Shown here: positions 41,017 through 50,199 of the stretch, one piece after another
How positions within the stretch are numbered: the first letter of the stretch is position 1
How the letters are laid out: every line of letters begins with the position of its first letter
Source: RSA11 sp036564135
GTDB taxonomy: Bacteria; Actinomycetota; Thermoleophilia; Solirubrobacterales; 70-9
NCBI GenBank assembly: GCA_036564135.1
Contig: DATCLC010000121.1
Location: 1-64,000 of the forward strand
Direction of reading: 5' to 3'
DNA length: 64,000 bases
Notes under the pieces: model-generated
Told to the model about the DNA's origin: nothing
Seen by the model: only the letters and a program-made list of their open reading frames with translations
Databases searched by the model: none
Position numbers and translations under genes: made by a program

Positions 41017-41484
41017 TTACTGAACCTCGACGGGTTCCTCGTCACGACCCGCGAGGCGATCCCGCCCGCGCTGGACCGCGGCCAGGAACTTCTGGAGGTT
41101 GACCTCGAGCGTCGAGAGGATCTCGTCCGCGTAGTCCTCGGCGCCGAGGCGGATCTGGCGCTCGGTCTCGCGCGCGTCCTCAACGATCTCCTCGGCGGCG
41201 CGCTCAGCCTGCTTGTAGACCTCCTCCTCGGAGATCAGCCGCTCCTGCTGCTCGCGCGCCTCCTTGACGATGCGCTCGGCCTCGCGCTTGGCCTCCGCCA
41301 GCATCTCTTGGCGCTCCTTCACGATCCAGCGCGCCTGCTTGATCTCCTCGGGGATCGTGGCGCGCATCTGATCGAGGAGGTCGTAGATCTCCTCGCGATC
41401 CACGCGTACCTGGTCGGTGAGCGGCACCGGCCGGGCGTTGTGGATCAGGTCGTCGAGTTTGTCGATAAGGACCAGGACGTCCAT
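41017..41484 (-). CDS. Coiled-coil protein, SepIVA/DivIVA-like
   Basis: The protein is 155 aa. The N-terminal segment MDVLVLIDKLDDLIHNARPV is followed by RVDREEIYDLLDQMRATIPE and a long Glu/Arg coiled coil (about 45-125) with REAERIVKEAREQQERLISE. This matches SepIVA, a septum-associated DivIVA-domain protein known from mycobacteria. It lies between coaD and yceD, its usual site. It is likely cytoplasmic, acting in cell division or polar growth. Confidence 0.85.
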   Translation of the reverse strand: MDVLVLIDKLDDLIHNARPVPLTDQVRVDREEIYDLLDQMRATIPEEIKQARWIVKERQEMLAEAKREAERIVKEAREQQERLISEEEVYKQAERAAEEIVEDARETERQIRLGAEDYADEILSTLEVNLQKFLAAVQRGRDRLAGRDEEPVEVQ

Positions 41485-41581
41485 TTTGCTGGCAAAAGCT
41501 TACGCGGCCCCGCAAGGAGCGGGATTGACAAGGGTGGATTCGGCGTTCGGTTGCAAGCTCCTGCCCAACGGTACCGGGTGG

Positions 41582-42091
41582 CTAATCCCGCCTCAGACGG
41601 GCCTCGAGCGCCTCCGCGACCTCGGGCGGCACGAGGTCGTCGAGCGGCCCGCCGAAGGTGGCCATCTCCTTCACGCCGGTGGAGCGCACGAAGCTGTACT
41701 CGGCCGCGGCGAAGATGTAGACGGACTCGATGTCCGGCGCCGCCTTGCGGTTGAGCTGGTTCATCTCGAACTCGTACTCGAAGTCGGAGATCGCGCGCAG
41801 GCCCTTGACGATCGCGGTCGCGCCGTGGGAGCGCGCGAAGTCGACGAGCAGGTTGGTGAAGATCTCGACGGTGACGTTCTCCAGGCCCATGTCGGCCACG
41901 GCGCGCTCGATGAACCCCTTGCGCTCCTGCGCGGTGAACATCGGCGGCTGCTTGCGGATCGCCTGTCCGACGACGCCCACGACGACGCGGTCGAAGACGC
42001 GCGACGCCCTGGCGATGACGTCCAGGTGTCCGTTCGTGACCGGGTCGTACGTGCCCGGGCAGATCGCAACGCGTTCGTTCTGATCGCTCAT
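41582..42091 (-). CDS. coaD: Phosphopantetheine adenylyltransferase
   Basis: The protein is 169 aa, the usual length. It has the nucleotidyltransferase motif AICPGTYDPVTNGHLDVIAR (T/HxGH) and the C-terminal EYSFVRSTGVKEMATFGG with the ISSS-like phosphate site. It makes dephospho-CoA. ATG 42091 is preferred over an upstream ATG at 42103. It is next to rsmD, as in most bacteria. Confidence 0.95.
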   Translation of the reverse strand: MSDQNERVAICPGTYDPVTNGHLDVIARASRVFDRVVVGVVGQAIRKQPPMFTAQERKGFIERAVADMGLENVTVEIFTNLLVDFARSHGATAIVKGLRAISDFEYEFEMNQLNRKAAPDIESVYIFAAAEYSFVRSTGVKEMATFGGPLDDLVPPEVAEALEARLRRD

Positions 42092-42146
42092 CGGCTCGGC
42101 CATACCTCGTGAAAGCGCAGTTCAACTGGGTGCTTGTGACCGGAGA

Positions 42147-42668
42147 TCAAGGCTTCCTCCAGATCCTCAGGAGCGCGTCGCCGTAGCGGCGCTCGCGCTC
42201 GAGCTCCAACCCGAGGTCGATCGGCTCACGGGCAGCGCTCTCGACGACGATGCGGCCGCCGGGAGCAAGCCAGGCGGGAACGAGCTTTCGCAGATCGGCC
42301 TCAAGACGCCGCGCGAGTCTATAGGGCGGATCGCAAAGGATCAGCAGGTACGAGTCGGGCTCGCCGCGCAAGAACGCGATCGCGTCCGCTCTCACCACCC
42401 GCGCTCGGTCGGCCAGGCCGAGCTCCTCGACGTTCTCGCGCGCGTAGCGGGGCCGGGTGTCGACCAGCACGGCTTCGGCCGCGCCGCGCGAGAGCGCCTC
42501 GATCGCGAGCGCGCCCGTGCCGGCGAACAGGTCGAGCACGCGCATGCCGCTCACGTCGCCGAGCATGGAGAAGAGCGCCTCGCGGGCGCGGTCGGAGGTG
42601 GGCCTCACCGCGCCGCCCGCGGGGGCGCGCAGGCGCCTGCCCTTGAGTTCCCCCGCGACGACCCTCAA
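42147..42668 (-). CDS. rsmD: 16S rRNA (guanine-966-N2)-methyltransferase
   Basis: The protein is 173 aa. The TTG start at 42668 overlaps the recG stop by 4 bp (TTGA), which decides it. It has VVAGELKGRRLRAP, RPTSDRAREALFSML, the SAM site VLDLFAGTGALAIEALSRGA and the catalytic LILCDPPYRL. It methylates G966 in the 30S head. Confidence 0.93.
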   Translation of the reverse strand: MRVVAGELKGRRLRAPAGGAVRPTSDRAREALFSMLGDVSGMRVLDLFAGTGALAIEALSRGAAEAVLVDTRPRYARENVEELGLADRARVVRADAIAFLRGEPDSYLLILCDPPYRLARRLEADLRKLVPAWLAPGGRIVVESAAREPIDLGLELERERRYGDALLRIWRKP

Positions 42669-44869
42669 GCGATGATCCCCCGCTCGCGCTCGTCCCCGAA
42701 GCGCTCGCGCGCGGCGTCGAGCAGCGGCTGGAGCTCGGGCGCCTCGAACGAGCCGTGCTCGGCGAGCAGCGCGCGGACCTCGCGGCGCGCGGCGACCAGC
42801 AGCTCGCCGTCCTCGGGGAGCTGGGCGGCGCGGAACTCGGGCAGGCCGTGCTGGCGCGTGCCGAGGATCTCGCCCTCGCCCCGCAGCGTCAGGTCGATCT
42901 CGGCGAGCTTGAAGCCGTCGCGCTCGGCGGCGATCGCCTCGAGGCGCCGGCGCGCCGTCTCCGACGCCGGGTCGCCGAAGAGGATGCAATGGGACTCGTG
43001 CGCGCCGCGGCCCACGCGCCCGCGGAGCTGGTGAAGCTGGGAGATCCCGTAGCGCTCGGCGCCCTCGATCACCATGACCGTCGCGTTGGGGACGTCGATG
43101 CCGACTTCGATCACGGTGGTCGCGACGAGCACGTGCGCGGCGCCGCTCGCGAAGCGCTCCATGACGGCGGCCTTCTCGCGGGCCGGCATCTGGCCGTGCA
43201 GCAGCGCGACCTCGAAGTCGGCGAACTCGCCGCGCGCGAGGCGCTCGGCCTCCTCGGAGGCCGCCTTGGCCTCGAGCTTCTCGGAGCCCTCCACGAGCGG
43301 GCAGACGAAGTACGCCTGGCGCCCCTCGCGCAGGCGCTCGCGGACGAACTCGTAGGCGCCGGCGCGGCGGTCCTCGCCCACCACCCAGGTCTTTACGGGC
43401 TGGCGGCCGGCGGGCAGCTCGCGCAGGATCGTCGTGTCGAGGTCGCCGTAGGTGGTGAGCGAGAGCGTGCGTGGGATCGGCGTCGCCGTCATGTGGAGCA
43501 CGTGCGGGGCCGCCGCCCGGGTCGATTCCGTTGCCGCGGGGCCCTTCGCGTCGAGCGCCGCGCGCTGGCGGACGCCGAAGCGGTGCTGCTCGTCGACGAT
43601 GGCGACGGCGAGCCGCGCGAACTCCACGTCGGGCTCGATCAGGGCGTGGGTGCCGACCACCATCGCGAGCTCGCCGGTGCGCAGCTTGTCGAGCGCGTCG
43701 CGGCGCTGGGCAGCGGGGGTCGAGCTCGTGAGCAGCGTGAACGGGACCTGCTCGTTGGCGAGGAGCCGGTCAAGCGTGCGGGCGTGCTGCTCGGCGAGCG
43801 TCTCCGTGGGCGCCATGAGCGCGGCCTGGTAGCCGCCCTCGATCGCGCGCAGCATCGCGTACAGCGCGACCACGGTCTTGCCGCTGCCCACCTCCCCCAT
43901 GAGCAGGCGCTGCATCGCGCGACCCGAGGCGAGGTCGGCGTCGACCTCGGCGAACGCGTTGCGCTGGCCCTCGGTGGGCTCGAACGGCAGCGAGGCGAGC
44001 CAGCGCGCGGTGAGCTCGCCCGGCGGGTCGAACGCGATGCCCCGGCGCGCCTCGTCGCGGGCGCGGCGCCGCACGGCGAGCGCGACCTGATGCAGCGCGA
44101 GCTCCTCGAACGCGATCCGCCGGCGAGCGACCTCGGCCGCGGCCGTCGTGTCCGGGAAGTGCACCGCCGCGAGCGCGTCGGCCGCGAGCGGCAGGTGCAA
44201 CCGGGCGCGCACGGACGCGGGGAGCGGCTCGCGCGCGTCGCGCGCGTAGGCGAGTGCCTGCCAGGCCCACTCCCGCACGCGTTCGGCGCGCAGGCCGTCG
44301 ACCGTCGAGTGCACGGGCACGATCCCCACGGTGTGGATGCCCGCGTCGCTGCCGGCGCCGTCGACGATCTCGTGCGCCGACACGCGGAAGCCCGAGCGGT
44401 CGAGCTTGCCGCTGAGCAGCATCCGCGTGCCCGGCCGCAGGCGCTCGGCGAGCCAGGCCTGGTTGAACCACACAGCCTTGAAGCTGCCGCTGCCGTCGGT
44501 GACCGTCGCCTCCACGATCTTCAGGTTGCGCCTGCGCGTGGGCCGCACGCGCGCCGAACGCACCTCGACCGCGAGCGTCGCCTCCTCCCCGATCCGCAGG
44601 TCCGCAGCGCGCGTGACCCGGGAGCGGTCGCGATAGCCGTGCGGAAGGTGCCAGAGCAGGTCCCCGACCGTGTGCAGCCCCGCCTTCGCCGCCAGCTTCG
44701 AGAGCTTCGGGCCGGCGCCGCGCAGCGACGTGATCGGCCGTCCGAGCCGCTCGGGCTTGGGCACCGAGCGCAACGGCGCGCCGCGCAGTTCCGCGCGCGT
44801 CTGCGGCGCTGCGGTACCGAGCGCACGGGGCGGCTCGACGTCGGCGGAAACGGCGGTCGTCTGCGGCAT
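42665..44869 (-). CDS. recG: ATP-dependent DNA helicase RecG
   Basis: The protein is 734 aa from ATG 44869. The N-terminal wedge/OB region starts at PITSLRGAGPKLSKLAAKAG with HTVGDLLWHLPHGYRDRS. Helicase motifs include LLMGEVGSGKTVVALYAML (Walker A), AIVDEQHRFGVRQRAAL (DEQH) and YGISQLHQLRGRVGRGAHES. It remodels stalled forks. The open frame continues upstream through intergenic repeats and was not used. A Pro/Arg-rich linker of about 50 residues precedes the wedge. Confidence 0.95.
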   Translation of the reverse strand: MPQTTAVSADVEPPRALGTAAPQTRAELRGAPLRSVPKPERLGRPITSLRGAGPKLSKLAAKAGLHTVGDLLWHLPHGYRDRSRVTRAADLRIGEEATLAVEVRSARVRPTRRRNLKIVEATVTDGSGSFKAVWFNQAWLAERLRPGTRMLLSGKLDRSGFRVSAHEIVDGAGSDAGIHTVGIVPVHSTVDGLRAERVREWAWQALAYARDAREPLPASVRARLHLPLAADALAAVHFPDTTAAAEVARRRIAFEELALHQVALAVRRRARDEARRGIAFDPPGELTARWLASLPFEPTEGQRNAFAEVDADLASGRAMQRLLMGEVGSGKTVVALYAMLRAIEGGYQAALMAPTETLAEQHARTLDRLLANEQVPFTLLTSSTPAAQRRDALDKLRTGELAMVVGTHALIEPDVEFARLAVAIVDEQHRFGVRQRAALDAKGPAATESTRAAAPHVLHMTATPIPRTLSLTTYGDLDTTILRELPAGRQPVKTWVVGEDRRAGAYEFVRERLREGRQAYFVCPLVEGSEKLEAKAASEEAERLARGEFADFEVALLHGQMPAREKAAVMERFASGAAHVLVATTVIEVGIDVPNATVMVIEGAERYGISQLHQLRGRVGRGAHESHCILFGDPASETARRRLEAIAAERDGFKLAEIDLTLRGEGEILGTRQHGLPEFRAAQLPEDGELLVAARREVRALLAEHGSFEAPELQPLLDAARERFGDERERGIIA

Positions 44870-44983
44870 CGACGTTGAGGCTACGCCGCCGCGCGGACCG
44901 TCACGCACGCGGATCACTCCCGCCCCCGCCTCGCGCCGCCGACCGCCCGCCGAGAGGCCACTCCGTCCCGCATCGCGAACCGC

Positions 44984-45075
44984 GGCGAAACGTGGGATCA
45001 ACCGTCGAAACGTCGCCGTCGCGACCGCGCCCGCCGCGACTTCGACGTTTCCTGGGATCAATCGTCGATATGTCG
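44984..45075. repeat. Composite palindromic repeat, locus 1
   Basis: Two direct copies of a unit with core GTGGGATCAACCGTCGA lie at 44984-45015 and 45036-45075 (the second reads TGGGATCAATCGTCGA). Between them GAAACGTCG and CGACGTTTC form a perfect 9-bp inverted repeat. The same architecture occurs at 61482-61587. It fills much of the gap between the FakA-like gene and recG. Confidence 0.85.
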
Positions 45076-45094
45076 CTCTCGCGGAAGCGCGCGG

Positions 45095-46723
45095 CTATTG
45101 CGCCGCGAGCAGCCAGTACCAGTGCTCCTGGCCGCCCTCGTAGGCCTCGACCTCGGTGCCGTCGGGGAGCGGGAGCTCGAGCTCTGAGAGCGGGATCGGC
45201 GGGTCGGCCCCGGCGATCACCGTGAGGATCTCGGCGCCCTCGGCGAGGCGCCTGACCGTGGCGTCGAGCGTCGCGCGCAGATCGCCCCAGGCGATCACCT
45301 CGTCGCCCTCGAAGCCGACGGTCTCGCCTCGCTCGAACCGGCCCTCAACGTCGTCCTTCGCGGCCGGCGCGACGCCGCCCACCTTGGTGTCCGCCAGCAC
45401 CTCCTCGAGCCGCGCGGCGTTCGCCTCGGCGCTGTCGTCGGGGTCGAACTCGACCAGCGCGACGAGCGCGCCCTGCTGCGTCTGACACGGCACGACGACC
45501 ACGTTCTTGTCGCTGAGCCGCGCGGCCTCCTCGGCGGCCATCAGCACGTTCTTGGAGTTCGGCAGCAGCACGATCTCGTCGGCGGGCGCGGCCTCGATCC
45601 CCTGCAGCAGGTCGTTGGTCGACGGGTTGAGCGTCGGGCCGCCGTCCACGACCTGCACATCGAGCTCCTCGAACAGCTTGCGGATCCCGTCCCCGCCTGC
45701 CACGGCGACCGCCTTCGAGCGGGTCCGCGTGAGGCGCGCGACGCGCGCGGCCTCCTGCTCGTGCATGTCGGCGATGTCCTCGCGCTCGATCGTGCCGAAC
45801 TCTCGCAGCACTGCCTTCGCCGCCTCGGTGTCGTCGGTGTGCACGTGCGCCTTGAGCGTCGCGTCGTCGCCGACGACCAGCACCGAGTCGCCGAGCTCCT
45901 CGAGCCGCGGCACGACCGCGCTCGCGTCGAGGCCCTCGCCGATCACGATGAAGTTCGCGCAGTACTTGAACTGGGACTCGGTGTGGTGCACGTCGCGCAC
46001 CCGCGTGGGCGCGTAGCGCGGCAGCTCCGGCAGCTCCGCCTCCTCCCCCACGAGCGCCGCGAGCGCGCCCCGAAGGATGACGACGAGGCCGAGCGCGCCC
46101 GCGTCCACCACGCCAGCCTCGGCCAGCACGTCGAGCTGCTCGGGCGACTGGCGCACCGCGCGCTCGCCGGCGAACAGGGCCGCCGCGATGATCTCGGCGA
46201 GCAGCGCGTTCTGCTCCTCCTCGCTCGCGTCCGGATCGAGCTTGCGCCGCGCGAACTCCGCGCGCCGCTCCTTCACGGCCTGCGCCATGTCGCGGATCAC
46301 CGTGAGCATCGTGCCCTCGGCCGGCTCGCGGACGGCCGCCCAGGCCGCCCTGCTCGCGTTCTCGAGCGCCTCCTCGATCAACTCGGGATCGATCAGCGTC
46401 CCCGGCGGCGTCGCCAGCTTCTCGGCCGCGCCGCGGATGATCTGACTGAGGATCACCCCGGAGTTCCCGCGCGCGCCCATCAGGGCCGCGCGCGCGACCG
46501 CGCGGACGATCTCGGGACGCGACGGGTCACCGTCGGCGCTCTCGCGCTGCAGGCGATCGAGCTCGTCGATCACGTGCCGCAGCGTGAGCGCCATGTTGTC
46601 GCCCGTGTCGCCGTCGGCGACCGGGAATACGTTCAGGTCGTTGATCTCCTGCCTGCGCGTCTCAAGGTGCGCGTAGGCGACGGAGACGACGCTCTTGAAG
46701 CGCTCTACGGACGGATCGGCCAC
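45095..46723 (-). CDS. DAK/DhaL-domain protein, FakA (YloV)-like fatty-acid kinase
   Basis: The protein is 542 aa from GTG 46723. The N-terminal DhaL domain binds ATP through NVFPVADGDTGDNM and GARGNSGVILSQIIRG. The C-terminal domain (about 300-542) is the FakA/YloV type, with FKYCANFIVIGEG and EIVLLPNSKNVLMAAEEAA. FakA phosphorylates fatty acids bound to FakB. No fakB is in this window. The position between rpmB and recG is typical. The asp23-like gene often found next to it is missing. Confidence 0.88.
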   Translation of the reverse strand: MADPSVERFKSVVSVAYAHLETRRQEINDLNVFPVADGDTGDNMALTLRHVIDELDRLQRESADGDPSRPEIVRAVARAALMGARGNSGVILSQIIRGAAEKLATPPGTLIDPELIEEALENASRAAWAAVREPAEGTMLTVIRDMAQAVKERRAEFARRKLDPDASEEEQNALLAEIIAAALFAGERAVRQSPEQLDVLAEAGVVDAGALGLVVILRGALAALVGEEAELPELPRYAPTRVRDVHHTESQFKYCANFIVIGEGLDASAVVPRLEELGDSVLVVGDDATLKAHVHTDDTEAAKAVLREFGTIEREDIADMHEQEAARVARLTRTRSKAVAVAGGDGIRKLFEELDVQVVDGGPTLNPSTNDLLQGIEAAPADEIVLLPNSKNVLMAAEEAARLSDKNVVVVPCQTQQGALVALVEFDPDDSAEANAARLEEVLADTKVGGVAPAAKDDVEGRFERGETVGFEGDEVIAWGDLRATLDATVRRLAEGAEILTVIAGADPPIPLSELELPLPDGTEVEAYEGGQEHWYWLLAAQ

Positions 46724-46766
46724 GGGCGGTTGACGAGGATATTGCGCGCGTCGCGGGCGATGAAGC

Positions 46767-47267
46767 TCATCCGTCCGACAACCAGACGTGCTTGAACTCG
46801 ACCGCCCCGCGCTCGATCCGGGCGATCCCGAACGACCGGCGCGGGGCGCGCCGGCGCTCGGTGGGGCTGCCGGGGTTGAAGATCTGAAAGCCGTCGGCCT
46901 CCTCATGCCGGGGCATGTGCGAGTGGCCGAAGATCACGGCGTCGGCGTCCGGGAAGCGCGCGCGCATGCGCTCCAACCGGCCGCGCGCGGGCCCCGAGTC
47001 GTGGATCAGGCCGAACCGCACCCCGCCGGCCTCAAACTCCGCCACCTCGGGCAGCCGGGCCCGCACCGCGGCGACGTCGACGTTGCCGTGGACGGCGCGC
47101 AGCGGCGGGCCGAGCGCCTCGAACCACTCCAGCGTCTCCTCGGCGTGGAAGTCCCCCGCGTGCACGATCGCGTCGGCGGCACGCAGCGCCTGCACGCACT
47201 CCGGATCGAGCCGGCGCCCGCCGCGCGGCATGTGCGTGTCGGCGATCAGCGCGAGCCTCAACCCCAT
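46767..47267 (-). CDS. YfcE/MJ0936-type metallophosphoesterase
   Basis: The protein is 166 aa from ATG 47267. The dimetal motifs are LALIADTHMPRGG, VHAGDFH, VHGNVDV, FGLIHDSG and IFGHSHMPR, covering the complete calcineurin-like set. It is likely a phosphodiesterase of unknown substrate. Its start lies inside the end of the truncated OsmC-like frame (10-bp overlap), so it may be translated by coupling. Confidence 0.9.
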   Translation of the reverse strand: MGLRLALIADTHMPRGGRRLDPECVQALRAADAIVHAGDFHAEETLEWFEALGPPLRAVHGNVDVAAVRARLPEVAEFEAGGVRFGLIHDSGPARGRLERMRARFPDADAVIFGHSHMPRHEEADGFQIFNPGSPTERRRAPRRSFGIARIERGAVEFKHVWLSDG

Positions 47268-47449
47268 CGGTGGCTGATCACGCCAACGCCCAGGTGCGCC
47301 TGCGCCTCCCGGATCGCCGCGCCGGCGCCGACCGAGCACGCCACCGGCGCCTCCCCCTGCCGCGCGCTCGCGCTCAAGTGGATCAGCGCCGCGTCGGGCT
47401 CGGCTCGATAGCGCTCCTTGATCGGTCGCTGAACGTCGCGGAGCTCCAT
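47258..47449 (-). pseudogene. Truncated OsmC-like gene fragment
   Basis: A 63-residue frame from ATG 47449 has a good ribosome-binding site (GGAGGAGG). Its start MELRDVQRPIKERYRAEPDA, then VACSVGAGAAIREAQAHLG, resembles the first third of OsmC-family peroxidase-like proteins, which run to about 150-180 aa. The conserved Cys-containing core is missing because the frame stops at 47258 and the phosphoesterase begins. It looks like a remnant left after a deletion that joined the two genes. It may survive as a translated leader. Confidence 0.6.
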
Positions 47450-47562
47450 GGGGCCCCCTCCTCCTTGATCGCGGTCCACAGGGACGCTAGCCCCTCCGGG
47501 AACGCGATGCCTGCCGGCGGCGCGGCGATCGCCTCCGGACGGATCCCCCGAAAGCGCCGGGA

Positions 47563-47754
47563 TCAGGCGTACTTGGTGACCTTGCCCGACTTCAGGCAGC
47601 GCGTGCAGACGTACACGCGGCGCGGCCGGCCACCGTCGTCGATGCGCACCTTCTGGAGGTTCGGGTTGAAGCGGCGCCGCGTAGCGACCATCGAGTGGCT
47701 ACGCGAGTTCCCGAACGCCGGGGCCTTGCCGCAGCTGTGACATACCTTCGCCAT
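47563..47754 (-). CDS. rpmB: 50S ribosomal protein L28
   Basis: The protein is 63 aa with MAKVCHSCGKAPAFGNSRSH and the second Cys pair CTRC, so a zinc-binding form. VRIDDGGRPRRVYVCTRCLK is typical. It lies 36 bp past ribH. Confidence 0.95.
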   Translation of the reverse strand: MAKVCHSCGKAPAFGNSRSHSMVATRRRFNPNLQKVRIDDGGRPRRVYVCTRCLKSGKVTKYA

Positions 47755-47790
47755 TGCGACGGAGGATGGTAGCGGGCCGCCCGCCTGCGC

Positions 47791-48270
47791 CTATCCGCCC
47801 CCGCGCACGCGCTCCATCAGAAGCGCCGAACGCATCACCGCGTGGGCCGCGTGCCTGCCCTGGTCGCGCTTGCCCCCGCCGGCGCGCGCCTCCGCCTGCT
47901 CGCGCGTGTCGCAGGTAATCACCCCGAACGCGCAGGGCACGTCGGTCTGCAGCTGCACGTCCTGGATCCCGCGCGCCGCCTCCGAGCAGACGAAGTCGTA
48001 GTGGTCGGTCTCACCGCGGATCACCACCCCGAGGCAGGCGATCCCGGCGAACCGCTCCGAGTCCGCGCAGACCTTGGCGGCGAACGGCAGCTCGAACGCG
48101 CCCGGCACCTCGTAGGTGTGCACCGACGCCGGGCTCACGCCGCCGTCGGCAAAGCCCTCCAGCGCGCCGCCGACGAGCCGCTCGGCGAGGTCCTCGTAGA
48201 ACGTCGCGACGCAGATCGCCCACTCGCCGCGCGCGAGGAGCTCGCGCTCCTCGGCGGTGAACTCACTCAC
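47791..48270 (-). CDS. ribH: 6,7-dimethyl-8-ribityllumazine synthase
   Basis: The protein is 159 aa from GTG 48270, overlapping the ribBA stop by 8 bp. Motifs are VPGAFELPFAAKVCADS, CLGVVIRGETDHYDFVCSEA and PCAFGVITCDTREQAEARAG. It condenses DHBP with the pyrimidine intermediate and forms icosahedral or pentameric assemblies. It is the last gene of the rib operon. Confidence 0.95.
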   Translation of the reverse strand: MSEFTAEERELLARGEWAICVATFYEDLAERLVGGALEGFADGGVSPASVHTYEVPGAFELPFAAKVCADSERFAGIACLGVVIRGETDHYDFVCSEAARGIQDVQLQTDVPCAFGVITCDTREQAEARAGGGKRDQGRHAAHAVMRSALLMERVRGGG

Positions 48271-49585
48271 CCTGCTGCTCCTTCTCCTTCTCGAGCCGCT
48301 CCGAGAGGATCATCTCGTCGTCGAGCGCGAGGCCCTGGTGGTGCAGCGCGTGGCCCAGGCGGTCGCGCTTCGCGCGCAGGTACGCCTCGTTGTGCGGGTT
48401 GGGCACCGCGACGATCGGGACCTGCTCGGTGACCGAGAGGCCGTACCCCTCGAGGCCGACGATCTTCTTCGGGTTGTTGGTGAGGATGCGGATCGAGCTC
48501 AGGCCCAGGTCCCGCAGGATCTGGGCGCCGATGCCGTAGTCGCGCAAATCAGCGGGCAGGCCGAGCTTCAGGTTGGCGTCGACCGTGTCCAGGCCCTCCT
48601 CCTGCAGCTTGTAGGCGCGGAGCTTGTTGAGCAGGCCGATGCCGCGCCCCTCCTGCGAGAGGTAGAGCAGCACGCCCTGGCCCTCGCGCTCGATCATCGC
48701 GAGCGCCGCCTGGAGCTGCTCGCCGCAGTCGCAGCGCAGCGAGTGGAAGACGTCGCCGGTGAGGCACTCGGAGTGCACCCGCACGAGCACGTCCTTCTTG
48801 CCGGCGACCTCGCCCTTGACCATCGCGACGTGGTGCTTGCCGTCGAGCAGCGCGCGGTAGCCGACCGCGGTGAACTCGCCGAAGGCGGTCGGCAGGCGCG
48901 TGGAGACGACGCGCTCGATGAGCTGCTCGGTCCGCCGCCGGTAGGCGATCAGGTCAGCGGTCGTGACCATCTTGAGGCCGTGCTTGCGGCAGTACTCGGC
49001 GAGGTCCGGCACGCGGGCCATCGACCCGTCCTCGTTCATGATCTCGCAGATCACCCCGGCCGGGATCAGGCCGGCCAACCTGGCCAGGTCGACCGCGGCC
49101 TCGGTGTGCCCCGCGCGCTCCAGCACGCCGCCCGGCTTCGCCTTGAGCGGGAAGATGTGGCCGGGCTGGACGATGTCGCTGGGGCCCGAGTGCGGGTCGA
49201 TCGCGACCTGGATCGTGCGCGCCCGGTCGTGCGCCGAGATCCCGGTGCTCACGCCCTCGCGCGCCTCGATCGACACCGTGAACGCCGTCTCGAGCGGCGC
49301 CTCGTTCTTCGCCGCCATCAGCTTCAGCCCGAGCTCCTCGCACCGCTCCGGGGTGAGCGCGAGGCAGATCAGCCCGCGCGCGTGCGTCGCCATGAAGTTG
49401 ATCGCCTCGGGCGTCGCGAACTGCGCGGCGAGGACGAGGTCGCCCTCGTTCTCGCGGTCCTCGCTGTCCACCACGACCACCATGCGGCCGCGGCGGATCT
49501 CCTCGATCGCCTCCTCGACGGTGCTGAACGGCGAGTCCTCGGCGCCCGCCGTCCCGGCTTTTGTCCTCTGTGCCTGCTCGGCCAT
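48263..49585 (-). CDS. ribBA: Bifunctional DHBP synthase / GTP cyclohydrolase II
   Basis: The protein is 440 aa. The N-terminal DHBP synthase domain (about 20-225) has VVVDSEDRENEGDLVLAAQ and RAGHTEAAVDLARLAG. The C-terminal GTP cyclohydrolase II domain has the zinc site CLTGDVFHSLRCDCGEQLQ and SQEGRGIGLLNKLRAYKLQ. Both active sites appear complete. It starts 2 bp after ribE. Confidence 0.97.
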   Translation of the reverse strand: MAEQAQRTKAGTAGAEDSPFSTVEEAIEEIRRGRMVVVVDSEDRENEGDLVLAAQFATPEAINFMATHARGLICLALTPERCEELGLKLMAAKNEAPLETAFTVSIEAREGVSTGISAHDRARTIQVAIDPHSGPSDIVQPGHIFPLKAKPGGVLERAGHTEAAVDLARLAGLIPAGVICEIMNEDGSMARVPDLAEYCRKHGLKMVTTADLIAYRRRTEQLIERVVSTRLPTAFGEFTAVGYRALLDGKHHVAMVKGEVAGKKDVLVRVHSECLTGDVFHSLRCDCGEQLQAALAMIEREGQGVLLYLSQEGRGIGLLNKLRAYKLQEEGLDTVDANLKLGLPADLRDYGIGAQILRDLGLSSIRILTNNPKKIVGLEGYGLSVTEQVPIVAVPNPHNEAYLRAKRDRLGHALHHQGLALDDEMILSERLEKEKEQQGE

Positions 49586-49587
49586 CG

Positions 49588-50199
49588 CTACTCGACTAGC
49601 TCCCTTCTTGGTACGAAGCCTTGCATGAGGCGCTCCACGTAACGCGCGACCACGTCCACCTCGACGTTCACCCGGTCGCCCGCCCCGGCCGCGCCGAAGG
49701 TCGTCCGCTCGAGCGTCTCCGGGATCAGGGAAACCTGCACGCCGTCGTCCAGCAGCGCCGCCACGGTCAGGCTCACGCCGTTCAGCGTGATCGAGCCGTG
49801 CTCGACGACGTAGCGGCGCAGCTCCTCCGGCAGGCGTACGCGCACGCGCCTGGCGAAGCCGTCGGGGGTGACGTCGGTGATCTCGCCCACGCCGTCGACG
49901 TGTCCCTGGACGATGTGCCCGCCCAGCGGGTCGCCCGCCCGCAGCGCGGGCTCGAGGTTGACGCGCGCGCCCGCCTCGAGCTCCCCGAGCGTGGTGAGCT
50001 GGAGCGTCTGGTTCATCGCGTCGGCCTCGAACGCGCCGCCGGCCAGGGCCGCGGCGGTGAGGCAGACCCCGTTGACGGCGACCGAGTCGCCCTCGGCGAG
50101 CTCGGGCGCGAAGCTCGCCGCGATCCGCAGGCGCGCCCCGTCGGCCGTCCGCTCGACCGACTCGACTCTGCCCAGCTCTCTCACGATCCCGGTGAACAT
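49588..50199 (-). CDS. ribE: Riboflavin synthase alpha chain
   Basis: The protein is 203 aa from ATG 50199 (MFTGIVRELGRVESVERT); the A of this ATG is shared with the ribD stop (TGATG). It has two lumazine-binding repeats, each with a VNGVCLT/LNGVSLT motif, plus GHIVQGHVDGVGEI. It dismutates lumazine to riboflavin. Confidence 0.96.
   Translation of the reverse strand: MFTGIVRELGRVESVERTADGARLRIAASFAPELAEGDSVAVNGVCLTAAALAGGAFEADAMNQTLQLTTLGELEAGARVNLEPALRAGDPLGGHIVQGHVDGVGEITDVTPDGFARRVRVRLPEELRRYVVEHGSITLNGVSLTVAALLDDGVQVSLIPETLERTTFGAAGAGDRVNVEVDVVARYVERLMQGFVPRRELVE

Noticed and set aside
44870..45061. N-terminal extension of recG through the upstream region
   Set aside because: The frame is open only because of high GC; it crosses the composite repeat and has no RecG similarity before ATG 44869.
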